From Gallionellales bacterium GWA2_54_124 (lineage in GTDB: Bacteria > Pseudomonadota > Gammaproteobacteria > Burkholderiales > Gallionellaceae), in assembly GCA_001801025.1 (NCBI GenBank), contig MGWO01000007.1:62001-126000 (forward strand): a stretch of DNA of 64,000 bases. The letters run 5' to 3'. Under the pieces are notes generated by a model, which saw nothing but the letters and a program-made list of their open reading frames with translations, did not search any database and was not told the origin of the DNA. A program made the position numbers and the translations under genes. The first letter of the stretch is position 1. Each line of letters opens with the position of its first letter. This document shows, piece by piece, positions 18,384-27,586 of the stretch.

Positions 18384-19211
18384 TTATTTAAGTCTTTCAA
18401 CAATCGCTAGGCAAGGTGCCGCCTGATTCAGCGTATAAAAATGTAGTCCCGGTGCTCCGCCGGCCAACAGTTTTTCGCACATGGCGGTGACGATGTCGCG
18501 ACCAAAGGCCTGTACCGATTCGTTATCGTCGCCAAAGCCTTCCATTGTTTTACGCATCCAGCGCGGAATTTCTGCGCCGCAGGCATCCGAAAAGCGCGCC
18601 AGTTGCGAGTAGCGCACGATGGGCATGATGCCCGGCACAACGGGTGCGGTGATTCCCAGTTTCTGGCATTCGTCGACGAAGTGGAAATAGCTGTCGGCGT
18701 TATAAAAATACTGCGTAATCGCTGAATCCGCGCCTGCATCAATCTTTCTTTTAAAATTGATCAGGTCGTCGCGCGCCGATTTGGCTTGCGGGTGCACTTC
18801 GGGGTAGGCTGCGACTTCCAGATGAAAGTGATCGCCCGTTTCAGTGCGGATAAATTCCACCAGTTCATTTGCATACTGGAATTCGCCTGCGGTGGCCATG
18901 CCGGAGGGCAGATCGCCGCGTAAAGCGACGATGCGGCGGATTCCGGCGTCCCTGTAGGTTTTCAGGATTGCGCGGATGTTGTCGCGGGTAGAGCCTACGC
19001 AGGACAGATGCGGCGCCGCATCAAAACCTTCCACCTTTATTTGTGTCACTGTTTCCAGTGTGCGGTCGCGGGTAGAGCCGCCCGCACCGAAAGTGACCGA
19101 GAAAAATTCCGGATTGAGCGTTGCGAGTTTTTCGCGCGCAATCGTCAATTTTTCCACGCCTTCAACCGTCTGAGGCGGGAAAAATTCAAAACTGATATGT
19201 GAGATGCTCAT
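18384..19211 (-). CDS. metF: Methylenetetrahydrofolate reductase (NAD(P)H, FAD)
   Basis: Reduces 5,10-methylene-THF to 5-methyl-THF for methionine synthesis. The 275-residue TIM-barrel flavoprotein starts at ATG 19211, preceded by GAGGAAATA, so the longer in-frame extension upstream is not used. Motifs are ISFEFFPPQT (catalytic Glu), FFSVTFGAGGST, RRIVALRGDLPSG, AAYPEVHPQAKS, GADSAITQYFYN and VPGIMPI. It follows ahcY on the same strand and belongs to the activated-methyl cycle cluster ahcY-metF. Confidence 0.96.
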   Translation of the reverse strand: MSISHISFEFFPPQTVEGVEKLTIAREKLATLNPEFFSVTFGAGGSTRDRTLETVTQIKVEGFDAAPHLSCVGSTRDNIRAILKTYRDAGIRRIVALRGDLPSGMATAGEFQYANELVEFIRTETGDHFHLEVAAYPEVHPQAKSARDDLINFKRKIDAGADSAITQYFYNADSYFHFVDECQKLGITAPVVPGIMPIVRYSQLARFSDACGAEIPRWMRKTMEGFGDDNESVQAFGRDIVTAMCEKLLAGGAPGLHFYTLNQAAPCLAIVERLK

Positions 19212-19309
19212 TATTTCCTCATCAATTGTGTGGCCGCCGAGGTCAGCGCCATTGCATTCAGTATCCAGATCAGCAGCAATTCTAGGATTGCTTCCTGTTA
19301 ATGACGAAA

Positions 19310-19342
19310 GCCGCCTCACCCGTGAAATCTGAGCGAGACGGC
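19310..19342 (-). terminator. Possible terminator after ahcY
   Basis: On the minus strand GCCGTCTC pairs with GAGGCGGC (one G-U pair) around a long loop, and CTTTCG follows. It may reduce read-through from ahcY into metF; the T tract is weak. Confidence 0.4.
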
Positions 19343-19363
19343 AATCTGTGCAACGTTTATTGC

Positions 19364-20776
19364 TTAGTAGCGGTAGTGATTGGCCTTGTACGGGCCATTC
19401 TTCGGCACGCCGATGTAAGCTGCCTGCTGGTCAGTCAGTTCGCTCAGTTGCGCATTCAGAGTCGTCAGTTGCAGGCGCGCAACTTTTTCGTCCAGATGCT
19501 TAGGTAGGGTGTAAACGCCGATCGGATAGTCGCTGGTGCGGGTGTACAGTTCGATCTGCGCAATAGTCTGGTTCGCGAAGCTCGACGACATCACGTAAGA
19601 AGGATGGCCTGTACCGCAGCCCAGATTGACCAGGCGACCTTCAGCCAGCAGCAGGATACGCTTGCCGTCCGGGAAAATCACGTGATCGACTTGCGGCTTG
19701 ATGTTTTCCCACTGATATTGCTTGAGGGATGCGACGTCGATTTCGTTGTCGAAGTGACCGATGTTGGAGACGATGGCGTTGTTCTTCATCTTGACCATGT
19801 GGTCATGGGTGATGACGTGGTAGTTGCCGGTGGTGGTGACAAAGATGTCGCCGTGTTCACAGGCGTAATCCATGGTCACGACGCGGTAGCCTTCCATCGC
19901 CGCCTGCAGTGCGCAGATAGGATCGATTTCGGTCACCCAGACCTGCGCTGACAGTGCGCGCATCGCCTGAGCAGAACCCTTGCCCACGTCGCCGTAACCT
20001 ACGATAACCGCGATCTTGCCTGCGATCATCACGTCGGTTGCGCGCTTGATTGCATCGACCAGCGATTCGCGGCAGCCGTACAGGTTGTCGAACTTAGACT
20101 TGGTGACGGAATCGTTGACGTTAATTGCAGGGAATTTCAATTCGCCGCGCTCATGCATCTGGTACAAACGATGTACGCCGGTGGTGGTTTCTTCGGTTAC
20201 GCCAAGGATTGCTGCCAGACGGGTTGAATACCATGCGCCGTCCACAGCCAGCTTGGCTTTGATCGAGTTGAACAGACAGATTTCTTCTTCGGAGCCCGGG
20301 TTGTTCAAGAGTGATGCGTCTTTTTCAGCGCGCGCACCCAGATGCAGCAGCAAGGTCGCATCGCCGCCGTCGTCCAGAATCATGTTGGACAAGCCGCCGT
20401 CTTTCCATTCAAAAATACGATGGGTGTAGTCCCAGTATTCGGCCAGTGTTTCGCCCTTGACGGCGAAAACAGGTACGCCGGTTGCGACGATGGCAGCGGC
20501 AGCGTGATCTTGTGTGGAATAGATGTTGCAGGAAGCCCAGCGAACTTCAGCACCAAGGGCTGTCAGTGTTTCGATCAGCACGCCGGTCTGGATGGTCATG
20601 TGCAGTGAGCCGGTGATGCGCGCGCCCTTCAGAGGCTGGCTGGCTGCGTATTCGTTGCGGATGGCCATCAGGCCCGGCATTTCGACTTCGGCGATAGCCA
20701 GCTCCTTGCGGCCCCATGCGGCTAAAGACATGTCTGCGACGATATAGTCGGTGAATCCGTTATCAACAGCGTTCAT
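19364..20776 (-). CDS. ahcY: Adenosylhomocysteinase (S-adenosylhomocysteine hydrolase)
   Basis: NAD-dependent reversible hydrolysis of S-adenosylhomocysteine to adenosine and homocysteine, removing the methyltransferase product inhibitor. The 470 residues include the bacterial insertion. Seen are [67 protein letters not shown], the NAD loop [13 protein letters not shown] and the C-terminal [13 protein letters not shown] 20776 is preferred over the one at 20791 because AATGGAG lies five bases before it. An SAH riboswitch sits in the leader, so the gene should be turned on when its substrate accumulates. Confidence 0.98.
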   Translation of the reverse strand: MNAVDNGFTDYIVADMSLAAWGRKELAIAEVEMPGLMAIRNEYAASQPLKGARITGSLHMTIQTGVLIETLTALGAEVRWASCNIYSTQDHAAAAIVATGVPVFAVKGETLAEYWDYTHRIFEWKDGGLSNMILDDGGDATLLLHLGARAEKDASLLNNPGSEEEICLFNSIKAKLAVDGAWYSTRLAAILGVTEETTTGVHRLYQMHERGELKFPAINVNDSVTKSKFDNLYGCRESLVDAIKRATDVMIAGKIAVIVGYGDVGKGSAQAMRALSAQVWVTEIDPICALQAAMEGYRVVTMDYACEHGDIFVTTTGNYHVITHDHMVKMKNNAIVSNIGHFDNEIDVASLKQYQWENIKPQVDHVIFPDGKRILLLAEGRLVNLGCGTGHPSYVMSSSFANQTIAQIELYTRTSDYPIGVYTLPKHLDEKVARLQLTTLNAQLSELTDQQAAYIGVPKNGPYKANHYRY

Positions 20777-20807
20777 AAAAACTCCATTCATTGTATTGGT
20801 TAATGAA

Positions 20808-20874
20808 TAGGTGCCGTTGATGCGAAAAACCGAGCCTGACGGGGGCGTTCAAACCCGCTGCAGCACCTCTCGGA
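20808..20874 (-). promoter_or_regulatory. SAH riboswitch in the ahcY leader
   Basis: On the minus strand CCGAG (about 20874-20870) pairs with CTCGG (about 20834-20830) as P1, enclosing AGGTGCTGCAGCGGG and CCCGTCAGG. The downstream GGCACCT (about 20815-20809) can pair with AGGTGC as the pseudoknot. The order CGAG-GTGCTGC-CAGGCTCGG-GGCAC is that of the SAH riboswitch class, which activates ahcY in many beta- and gammaproteobacteria. The aptamer ends about 32 bases before the ahcY ATG. Confidence 0.85.
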
Positions 20875-20934
20875 AGGAGGCGATTATAAACGCAAATTTT
20901 TTTTTTTGGCTAAAAATACGCAAATAATCTGCGC

Positions 20935-22179
20935 TTATTTGGGGCTGGTCGGCAAGCCGCTCCACAATTCCAGCAGGTCTGGAATGTTCCATTTTTCAGG
21001 ATCTTCAAAGGAGGTGATTTTGTCTGTGCAACCTGGCAGCGCCAGATCCATCAGTTCCGGCATGATACGGCAGTTCGATTTGGTCGAGAAAAACACCTTA
21101 ACTTTGGGCGCGAGCAAAGACTTGTCGGATTGCTCCATGACGACAGCCAGGCGGCTTGATGAGAGCTTTACCAGAGAGCCTGTTGGATAGATGCCAACGC
21201 TGCGCACGAAGGCCTGAAAAATCCGCTGATCGAAATGACCGTTGCTCCACTCGGCCATTTTACGGATCGATTCGGCCGGTCCCCAGCCGCTCTTGTAAGG
21301 ACGGTTCGAGGTGATAGCGTCATATACGTCACATACGGCAGACATCTTGGCAAACAGGCTGATCTGCTTGTCGGAGAGTTGCTCGGGATAGCCGCTGCCG
21401 TCGACCTTCTCGTGATGATGCAGGCAGACATCCAGCGAGATATCGTTGATGCCGATACCGCCCAGTAAAAGTTTGTGGCCTTCGCCGGGATGGTTTTTGA
21501 CCATCGCAAATTCGGCATCGGTCAGCTTTCCCGGCTTGTTGAGGATTTCAGGCGGGATCATCATCTTACCCACGTCATGCAACAGGCCGGCTAGGCCTGC
21601 CTGTCGAATTTGTTCGTCGTCCAGATTGAGCTGTTTTCCGAGTGAAACCATCAGGGCACAGACGGCCACCGAGTGCATATAGGTGTAATCGTCTTTATCT
21701 TTGAGGCGTGCCAGACTAATCAGCGCGCCGGGATTGCGTATGACAGAATTTGAGATTTCTTCAACGATGGGGAGCGCTTCTTCCGAATTGAGCGCGCTGC
21801 CCATGCGTGTTTCCTGAAACATCGAGGCGACGGCATCTCTCGATTTAGCGCAAATTTGCACGGCGAGTGCCGCTTCTTGAGCTAGGCTGATGCGCTGCGT
21901 TGATTTTAGCTGCGTGTCGGCAAGGGCCAGCGTGGATTCAATATTGTCATTGACTTCCTCTTCCGTGTCGCACTCGTCTATCGCTTCTTCATCGACATCG
22001 GCACCTTTGCTCGTATCGATCCACACCAGCTTGATTTTGGTAGCCAGTATGGTTTTAAGATCGTTCGGATCATCCAGCAGAAAGGTCTTGCGCCAGAACG
22101 GGTGATCCATCCAGGAGCATCCCAGTTCATGGATGTACATCCCCAGACGCAGTTGCTCGACTGAAATACGTTTATGCAT
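20935..22179 (-). CDS. HD-GYP domain protein, probable cyclic-di-GMP phosphodiesterase
   Basis: 414 residues: an N-terminal DUF3391-type segment (RISVEQLRLGMYIHELGCSW, about 3-22), a charged linker, then an HD-GYP domain (about 150-330). The latter has HSVAVCALMVSLG, GLLHDVGKMMIPPEILNKPG (HD metal ligands), HPGEGHKLL, HHHEKVDGSGYP (GYP signature) and MSAVCDVYDAITSNRPYK, all intact, so hydrolysis of c-di-GMP is expected. A C-terminal PilZ-like or regulatory tail follows. The ATG at 22179 is preferred over an upstream TTG. It lies between ahcY and metK without an obvious link to methyl metabolism. Confidence 0.88.
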   Translation of the reverse strand: MHKRISVEQLRLGMYIHELGCSWMDHPFWRKTFLLDDPNDLKTILATKIKLVWIDTSKGADVDEEAIDECDTEEEVNDNIESTLALADTQLKSTQRISLAQEAALAVQICAKSRDAVASMFQETRMGSALNSEEALPIVEEISNSVIRNPGALISLARLKDKDDYTYMHSVAVCALMVSLGKQLNLDDEQIRQAGLAGLLHDVGKMMIPPEILNKPGKLTDAEFAMVKNHPGEGHKLLLGGIGINDISLDVCLHHHEKVDGSGYPEQLSDKQISLFAKMSAVCDVYDAITSNRPYKSGWGPAESIRKMAEWSNGHFDQRIFQAFVRSVGIYPTGSLVKLSSSRLAVVMEQSDKSLLAPKVKVFFSTKSNCRIMPELMDLALPGCTDKITSFEDPEKWNIPDLLELWSGLPTSPK

Positions 22180-22218
22180 ACCACAATCAATTTGCAATTA
22201 GGTCGCAATTCTAATACA

Positions 22219-22253
22219 AAAACCGCACCCTGTATGAGATACGGGTGCGGAAT
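22219..22253 (-). terminator. Factor-independent terminator after metK
   Basis: CCGCACCC (22223-22230) pairs with GGGTGCGG (22243-22250). On the minus strand the stem is followed by TTTTTG, just past the metK stop. Confidence 0.8.
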
Positions 22254-22289
22254 ATTTTGTGTGTGACAAGTGAGGCGCTAAGCTTGGGT

Positions 22290-23453
22290 TTACAGCCCTG
22301 CGTCAGCGCGCAAGGCGGCAGCCTTATCGGTGCGTTCCCAAGTGAATTCCGGTTCTTCACGGCCGAAATGGCCGTAGGCTGCGGTCTTTTCGTAGATCGG
22401 ACGCAGCAGGTCGAGCATGTTCACGATGCCTTTCGGACGCAGGTCGAAATGGCGCAACACCAGTTCGGTCAGCTTGTCATCAGAAATCTTGCCGGTGCCG
22501 TAGGTGTCGATCATCACGCTGGTTGGCTTTGCAACACCAATCGCGTAGGACACCTGCACCAGACATTTGCTGGCAAGACCCGCTGCGACGATGTTTTTCG
22601 CAACATAGCGACCTGCGTAAGCGGCCGAACGATCCACTTTCGAGGGATCCTTGCCTGAGAATGCGCCGCCGCCGTGAGGGGCTGCGCCGCCGTAGGTGTC
22701 CACGATGATTTTACGACCGGTCAGGCCGCAATCGCCTTGCGGGCCGCCGACCACAAAACGGCCGGTTGGATTCACCAGGAAGTTGATGTTGCCCTTGACG
22801 AATTCCTTAGGCAGCATCGGCATGATGATGTCTTCGATCGCCGCTTCGCGGATTGCTTCGAGCGTCATATCCGGCGCGTGCTGAGTCGAGAGCACCACGG
22901 TGTCGATCGAATGCGGCTTGCCGTCCACGTAGCGGATCGTGACTTGTGACTTTGCATCCGGACGCAGCCACGGCAGACGACCATCGTGGCGCAATTGCGC
23001 CTGACGCTGCACCACCTGATGCGCCAGATAAATCGCCAACGGCATTAAAGTCGGTGTTTCATCGCAGGCATAGCCGAACATCAGCCCCTGATCGCCCGCG
23101 CCTTGGTTCAAAAAGTCATCGGATGCGCGATCCACGCCCTGAGCGATGTCCGGGCTTTGCTTGTCGTACGCGACCAGTACCGCACACCCCTTGTAATCGA
23201 TGCCGTATTCGGTGTTGTCGTAACCGATGCGTTTGATGGTATTGCGCGCGACCTGGATGTAATCGACATTGGCGGTGGTGGTGATTTCACCGGCCAGAAC
23301 CACGAGCCCGGTATTGGTCAGCGTTTCTGCCGCTACCCGCGCATAGGGGTCTTGCGCTAGAATCGCGTCCAGAATGGCATCGGAGATTTGATCTGACACT
23401 TTGTCAGGATGGCCTTCGGATACAGATTCGGAAGTAAACAGAAATTCGCTCAT
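22290..23453 (-). CDS. metK: S-adenosylmethionine synthetase
   Basis: Makes SAM from methionine and ATP. The 387 residues have the three-repeat fold. Motifs are [19 protein letters not shown] (ATP site), [56 protein letters not shown] (P-loop-like) and [16 protein letters not shown] near the end. It is transcribed away from the acyltransferase genes at 23527. No SAM riboswitch is evident in the 70-base gap upstream. Together with ahcY and metF it completes most of the SAM cycle in this region. Confidence 0.98.
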   Translation of the reverse strand: MSEFLFTSESVSEGHPDKVSDQISDAILDAILAQDPYARVAAETLTNTGLVVLAGEITTTANVDYIQVARNTIKRIGYDNTEYGIDYKGCAVLVAYDKQSPDIAQGVDRASDDFLNQGAGDQGLMFGYACDETPTLMPLAIYLAHQVVQRQAQLRHDGRLPWLRPDAKSQVTIRYVDGKPHSIDTVVLSTQHAPDMTLEAIREAAIEDIIMPMLPKEFVKGNINFLVNPTGRFVVGGPQGDCGLTGRKIIVDTYGGAAPHGGGAFSGKDPSKVDRSAAYAGRYVAKNIVAAGLASKCLVQVSYAIGVAKPTSVMIDTYGTGKISDDKLTELVLRHFDLRPKGIVNMLDLLRPIYEKTAAYGHFGREEPEFTWERTDKAAALRADAGL

Positions 23454-23526
23454 GGTTGTGCGCTCAAAATATGTTAAAAGAAGGTCATTCTATCAAATGC
23501 TGTAAAACTTGCCAGTATTGCAAACC

Positions 23527-24387
23527 ATGACTACTTTTATTTTTAATGTTGTTTTTCGCATGCTCTCGGCTTTACCGCTGAGCGTATTGCATCGTCTGGG
23601 CTCCTTGCTCGGGCGGCTGACCTATGTTATGTCACCTCAGTATGCGGCACAGATGCGGGAAAATTTACAGCATGCCGGTTTCTCACCGGAGGGAAAGTTG
23701 CTGCCTGAGGTGATTGCGGAAGCCGGCAAAAGTATTGCCGAATTGCCGTGGATTTGGGGGCGACCTTATGAAGAAGTGTTGGGCGCGGTGTTGGAATGTC
23801 GCGGCATGGAACACGTTGAGGCTGCGCAGGCGCAAGGTCGCGGCACGATCATGCTGACACCGCATCTGGGGTGCTTCGAAATTGTCGGGCTGTCTGTTGC
23901 CAGATACATGCCGTTCACCATGCTGTATCGCCAGCCAAAATTGCGCTGGCTTGAAGGTGTGATGTGCAGGGGGCGCGAACGCGGTCAGGCGAAGTTGGCC
24001 AAAGCCGATTTAAGCGGTGTGCGCTTGCTGTACAAAGCGCTCAAGCGCGGTGAGGCGATCGGCTTGCTGCCCGATCAAGTACCCAGCGGCGGGGAGGGCG
24101 AGTGGGCAGATTTTTTCGGCCGCCCCGCCTACACCATGACGCTGGTCGGACGACTGGCGCAAGCCAGTAATGCATCCATATTGATGGTCAGCGCAGAGCG
24201 CCGTCCAAACGGTTATGTGATCAGTTTTGAGCCGCTGCAGCTGGATTTTTCTCAGTCTGTCCCCAGACAAATCAACATTGCGCTGGAAAAAGTGATACGT
24301 GCCTGCCCGGCACAGTATTTGTGGAGTTACAACCGTTACAAAGTTGCGCGCGGCGTGCTGCCGCCGGATAGCGGCGAGGGAAAATAG
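23527..24387 (+). CDS. Lipid A biosynthesis (LpxL/HtrB family) acyltransferase, first copy
   Basis: Inner-membrane late acyltransferase that adds a secondary acyl chain to Kdo-lipid A or a related acceptor. The 286 residues carry one N-terminal hydrophobic helix, the catalytic HX4E motif in LTPHLGCFEIVGL, a YRQPK segment, IGLLPDQVPSGGEGEWADFF and FGRPAYTMTLVGRLA, all typical of the family. ATG 23527 is preferred over a TTG six codons earlier. The next gene is a paralogue overlapping by one base. Which of LpxL or LpxM activity each performs cannot be decided from sequence alone. Confidence 0.9.
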   Translation: MTTFIFNVVFRMLSALPLSVLHRLGSLLGRLTYVMSPQYAAQMRENLQHAGFSPEGKLLPEVIAEAGKSIAELPWIWGRPYEEVLGAVLECRGMEHVEAAQAQGRGTIMLTPHLGCFEIVGLSVARYMPFTMLYRQPKLRWLEGVMCRGRERGQAKLAKADLSGVRLLYKALKRGEAIGLLPDQVPSGGEGEWADFFGRPAYTMTLVGRLAQASNASILMVSAERRPNGYVISFEPLQLDFSQSVPRQINIALEKVIRACPAQYLWSYNRYKVARGVLPPDSGEGK

Positions 24388-25256
24388 TGCTGGTACGTTT
24401 CGGTGTTTTAATTTTGTGGCTGATTCATTTTCTGCCGTTCCGCCTCATTGTCGCAATTGGCAACGGGCTGGGCGCATTGCTTTATCTGTTAGCAGCCGAA
24501 CGGCGGCGTATCGGCGATATTAATCTTGCGCTGTGTTTTCCGAATATGAATGAATGTGAGCGCAAAAAATTGCTGCGGGCACATTTTGCAATGTTTGCGC
24601 GCGGTTTGATCGAGCGCAGTATTTTGTGGTGGGCGAGCGCTGAACGTATTCAGCGTCTGATCCGCGTCGAGGGGCTTGAGCACTTCGAGGCGATAAAAGG
24701 CCAGCCGGCTATTTTGCTCACGCCGCATTTTGTAGGTATGGATGCAGGCGGGCAATGGGTGGCGCAGCATGCCGATACGGTATGTATGTATGCCAACCAG
24801 AAAAATGTTTATCTGACGGAGTTGCTTTTAAAGAAGCGGGCGCGTTTTCGCACGCAGTTGCTCTACTCGCGTCAGCAGGGCTTGCGTCCCATCATCAAAG
24901 GGATGCGTGTCGGCATGCCGTTTATTTATCCGCCTGATCAGGATCAGGGCGTGAAGGACGGTGCGTTCATTCCATTCTTTGGTGTGCCCGCGGCCACGAT
25001 GACGTCGGTGTCGCGCATCGCGCAGATGACAGGCGCTAAAGTCGTGCCCAGCATTACCCGTGTGTTGCCGGGGTGCGAGGGCTATGTGCTGACTTTTTAT
25101 CCTGCGTGGGAAAACTATCCGAGCGGCGATGAGGTTCTGGATGCGCGACGCATGAACGAATTTATCGAGCAGCGTATCCTGGAAATGCCCGACCAATATT
25201 TCTGGCTGCATAAACGCTTCAAGACCCGTCCTGAAGGCGAAGCGAAATTTTATTAG
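24387..25256 (+). CDS. Lipid A biosynthesis (LpxL/HtrB family) acyltransferase, second copy
   Basis: 289 residues starting at GTG 24387, which overlaps the last base of the previous stop (TAGTG); GAGGG lies seven bases upstream. Motifs are LIHFLPFRLIVAIGNGLGAL (membrane anchor), INLALCFPNMNECER, ILLTPHFVGMDAGG with HX4D instead of HX4E, FIYPPDQDQGVKDGAFIPFFG and QYFWLHKRFKTRPEGE. The last is the common LpxL C-terminal signature WxHKRFKTRP. The tandem pair probably adds the two secondary chains of a hexa-acyl lipid A. Confidence 0.9.
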   Translation: MLVRFGVLILWLIHFLPFRLIVAIGNGLGALLYLLAAERRRIGDINLALCFPNMNECERKKLLRAHFAMFARGLIERSILWWASAERIQRLIRVEGLEHFEAIKGQPAILLTPHFVGMDAGGQWVAQHADTVCMYANQKNVYLTELLLKKRARFRTQLLYSRQQGLRPIIKGMRVGMPFIYPPDQDQGVKDGAFIPFFGVPAATMTSVSRIAQMTGAKVVPSITRVLPGCEGYVLTFYPAWENYPSGDEVLDARRMNEFIEQRILEMPDQYFWLHKRFKTRPEGEAKFY

Positions 25257-25306
25257 CAAGTGGGGAGTGGACAGTGGTAGGTAGTCTGTCGCTTTAAGGG
25301 GAAGAA

Positions 25307-26770
25307 ATGAAATACCGTGATTTGCGCGATTTTATCGCGCAGCTGGAAAAAATCGGCGAACTAAAACGCATCAGCGTGCCCGTGTCGACGCATCTGGAAA
25401 TGACGGAAATTTGCGACCGCGTGCTGCGTGCGCAAGGACCTGCGATCCTGTTCGAAAATGTGACCGGGCACAGCATGCCGGTGCTGGCCAATCTGTTCGG
25501 CACGCCGCGCCGCGTGGCCTTAGGGATGGGGGAAGAGTCTGTATCTGCGCTGCGCGAAGTGGGCAAGCTGCTCGCTTATCTGAAAGAGCCCGAGCCGCCG
25601 AAGGGGTTGAAGGATGCCTGGGATAAGTGGCCGGTGCTAAAGCAGGTGTTGACCATGTCGCCTAAAGTTTTATCTTCCGCACCCTGTCAGGATGTGGTGT
25701 GGGAAGGCGATGAAGTAGATCTTGCAAAGCTGCCGGTTCAGCACTGCTGGCCGGGCGATGTTGCGCCGCTGATCACCTGGGGGCTGGTGGTCACGCGCGG
25801 CCCCGAAAAGTCGCGGCAAAATCTGGGTATTTATCGCCAGCAGGTGATTGGGCCGAATAAAGTGATTATGCGCTGGCTGGCGCATCGCGGCGGTGCGCTG
25901 GATTTTCGCGACCACTGTAAAAAATATCCCGGCGTGCCTTATCCTGTGGCCGTGGTGATCGGCGCAGACCCTGCGACGATACTGGGGGCAGTCACGCCTG
26001 TGCCCGACTCCTTGTCCGAGTACCAGTTCGCCGGATTATTGAGAGGCAGCAAGACGGAGCTCGTGAAGTGTCTGGGCAGCGATTTGCAGGTGCCTGCCTC
26101 CAGCGAGATCGTGCTCGAAGGCGTGATACATCCGGATGAAATGGCGCTGGAAGGCCCTTACGGCGATCACACGGGTTACTACAACGAGCAGGATAGCTTC
26201 CCGGTTTTTACCATCGAGCGCATCACCATGCGCCGCGATCCGATCTACCATTCCACCTATACCGGCAAGCCGCCCGATGAACCGGCGATGCTGGGCGTGG
26301 CGCTCAACGAAGTGTTCGTGCCGCTGCTGCAAAAGCAGTTCCCCGAGATCGTCGATTTTTATCTGCCGCCTGAAGGCTGCAGCTACCGGATGGCGATCGT
26401 CAGTATCAAGAAGCAGTATGCAGGACACGCTAAGCGCGTGATGTTCGGCATCTGGAGTTTCTTGCGCCAGTTTATGTACACTAAGTTTATCGTGGTGGTG
26501 GATGAGGACATTGATATTCGCAGCTGGCAGGAAGTTATCTGGGCGATCACCACCCGCATGGACCCGGTGCGCGATACACTGCTGGTCGAGAATACGCCGA
26601 TCGATTATCTGGACTTCGCGAGTCCCGTGTCGGGCTTGGGCGGCAAGATGGGGCTGGATGCGACCAACAAATTCCCCGGCGAAACCAATCGCGAATGGGG
26701 CACGACCATCGTCATGGATGAGGCGGTTAAAGCGAAAGTCGATGCGATGTGGGGAGAGCTAGGGCTGTAG
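25307..26770 (+). CDS. ubiD: 4-hydroxy-3-polyprenylbenzoate decarboxylase
   Basis: Prenyl-FMN-dependent decarboxylase of ubiquinone biosynthesis. 487 residues, the normal UbiD length. Seen are [70 protein letters not shown], the acid-rich [17 protein letters not shown] and [17 protein letters not shown]. An AAGGGGAAGAA ribosome site precedes the ATG. The UbiX partner that makes the cofactor is not in the window. With ubiA and ubiC 12 kb away it supports ubiquinone synthesis. Confidence 0.96.
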   Translation: MKYRDLRDFIAQLEKIGELKRISVPVSTHLEMTEICDRVLRAQGPAILFENVTGHSMPVLANLFGTPRRVALGMGEESVSALREVGKLLAYLKEPEPPKGLKDAWDKWPVLKQVLTMSPKVLSSAPCQDVVWEGDEVDLAKLPVQHCWPGDVAPLITWGLVVTRGPEKSRQNLGIYRQQVIGPNKVIMRWLAHRGGALDFRDHCKKYPGVPYPVAVVIGADPATILGAVTPVPDSLSEYQFAGLLRGSKTELVKCLGSDLQVPASSEIVLEGVIHPDEMALEGPYGDHTGYYNEQDSFPVFTIERITMRRDPIYHSTYTGKPPDEPAMLGVALNEVFVPLLQKQFPEIVDFYLPPEGCSYRMAIVSIKKQYAGHAKRVMFGIWSFLRQFMYTKFIVVVDEDIDIRSWQEVIWAITTRMDPVRDTLLVENTPIDYLDFASPVSGLGGKMGLDATNKFPGETNREWGTTIVMDEAVKAKVDAMWGELGL

Positions 26771-26817
26771 GTCTGCTGTTCGCCCTGTCGAAGGGTGAAG
26801 CGCTAATAATCAAAACG

Positions 26818-27003
26818 AAGAAAAGGCGACCCCGGTTTGCCGTGCGGTTAGTCCTCACACATGCGGACTGACCGCATGCCCTTGATAGTTTACAAACAAG
26901 CGGGGCTGCGCAACTCGCACGATCCGCTTCGCGTCCATGTGCTCAGGCAGTGCTCGCCCAACTGCACCGCTGTTTGTGAACTATCTTCGGCGGCGCGCAG
27001 GAG
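26818..27003 (-). repeat. Interspersed repeat, copy B (inverted)
   Basis: Reverse complement of copy A over most of its length: it shares GGGCGAGCACTG, GGATCGTGCGAGTTGCGCAG, CCCCGCTTGTTTGT and GGCAAACCGGGGTCGCCTT. It lacks the terminal GGTTACTT hairpin of A and carries its own short inverted repeat (ATGCGGTCAGTCCGCAT) in the variable middle. Confidence 0.75.
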
Positions 27004-27230
27004 AGTTAAAAATCGAGTCTGACCCTAATTCCCACCTGACCCCCTAACACCCCCTATTTAAATTTAAGCGCGAAAATTAGTTAATGTGCGCGCGCATAAA
27101 GGATTTAATGGCGGTTTTTTAGCGCTCAAAAACTTGCGCTTTAATCTCAAGTTCATAGGACGCAATAACCAACGGGTATTGCGCCGGATGATTCAAGGAT
27201 AAAACCATCGGAGGCGAACTCGAATTAACA

Positions 27231-27262
27231 ACAAGGCATGGCGAGCTACCGCCATGCCTTGT
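27231..27262. repeat. Perfect 13-bp hairpin
   Basis: ACAAGGCATGGCG and CGCCATGCCTTGT flank a six-base loop. GCTTTTGA follows on the plus strand, so it could terminate transcription in that direction. No gene ends next to it. Confidence 0.6.
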
Positions 27263-27294
27263 GCTTTTGACTTTATAGAATGAGAGCAACATTT

Positions 27295-27328
27295 CAATGA
27301 ATGGAGGGCTATTTCCCTCCATTCATTG
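27295..27328. repeat. Perfect 14-bp hairpin
   Basis: CAATGAATGGAGGG and CCCTCCATTCATTG flank the loop CTATTT. It lies 32 bases after the previous hairpin and 19 bases before repeat copy C. Confidence 0.6.
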
Positions 27329-27347
27329 ACCGCTTTGTTTTTCCATC

Positions 27348-27553
27348 CCCTGTGCGCCGCTGAGTAGCGCAGGCTGATCAGGGGATTTTGGCGAGGACTG
27401 TTTGAGCGCAGCGAGTTCCGCAGCCGCCTGAACAGACGAGCAACGGAGGGGACCGCGCAGCGGCGGCAAACCGGGGTCGCCTTTTCTTTGGTTTCTTTCT
27501 TTTGGCGAGGCAAAAGAAAGAAACTTGCCGCCGGGTAACCCCGGCGGTTTTGA
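27348..27553 (+). repeat. Interspersed repeat, copy C
   Basis: Begins CCCTGTGCGCCGC like copy A, shares GGACTGTTTGAGC and GGCAAACCGGGGTCGCCTT, and diverges in the middle. It ends with a perfect 14-base stem (GTTTCTTTCTTTTG / CAAAAGAAAGAAAC) and then a CCGCCGGG-type hairpin, matching the two-hairpin 3' end of copy A in layout but not in exact sequence. Confidence 0.7.
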
Positions 27554-27586
27554 CTTTAAGGTTTAGAGCCAGAAACAAAAACTGTG

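Larger units (their letters stand above)
26771..27586. other. Gene-free stretch rich in repeats
   Basis: The small ORFs here lie in the repeats, lack ribosome sites and match no family I know. The stretch holds repeat copies B and C and two long perfect hairpins. The bases around 27010-27030 (reverse complement AATTAGGGTCAGACTCGA) resemble sequence often found near REP-associated tyrosine transposase genes; no transposase remains. Confidence 0.6.
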
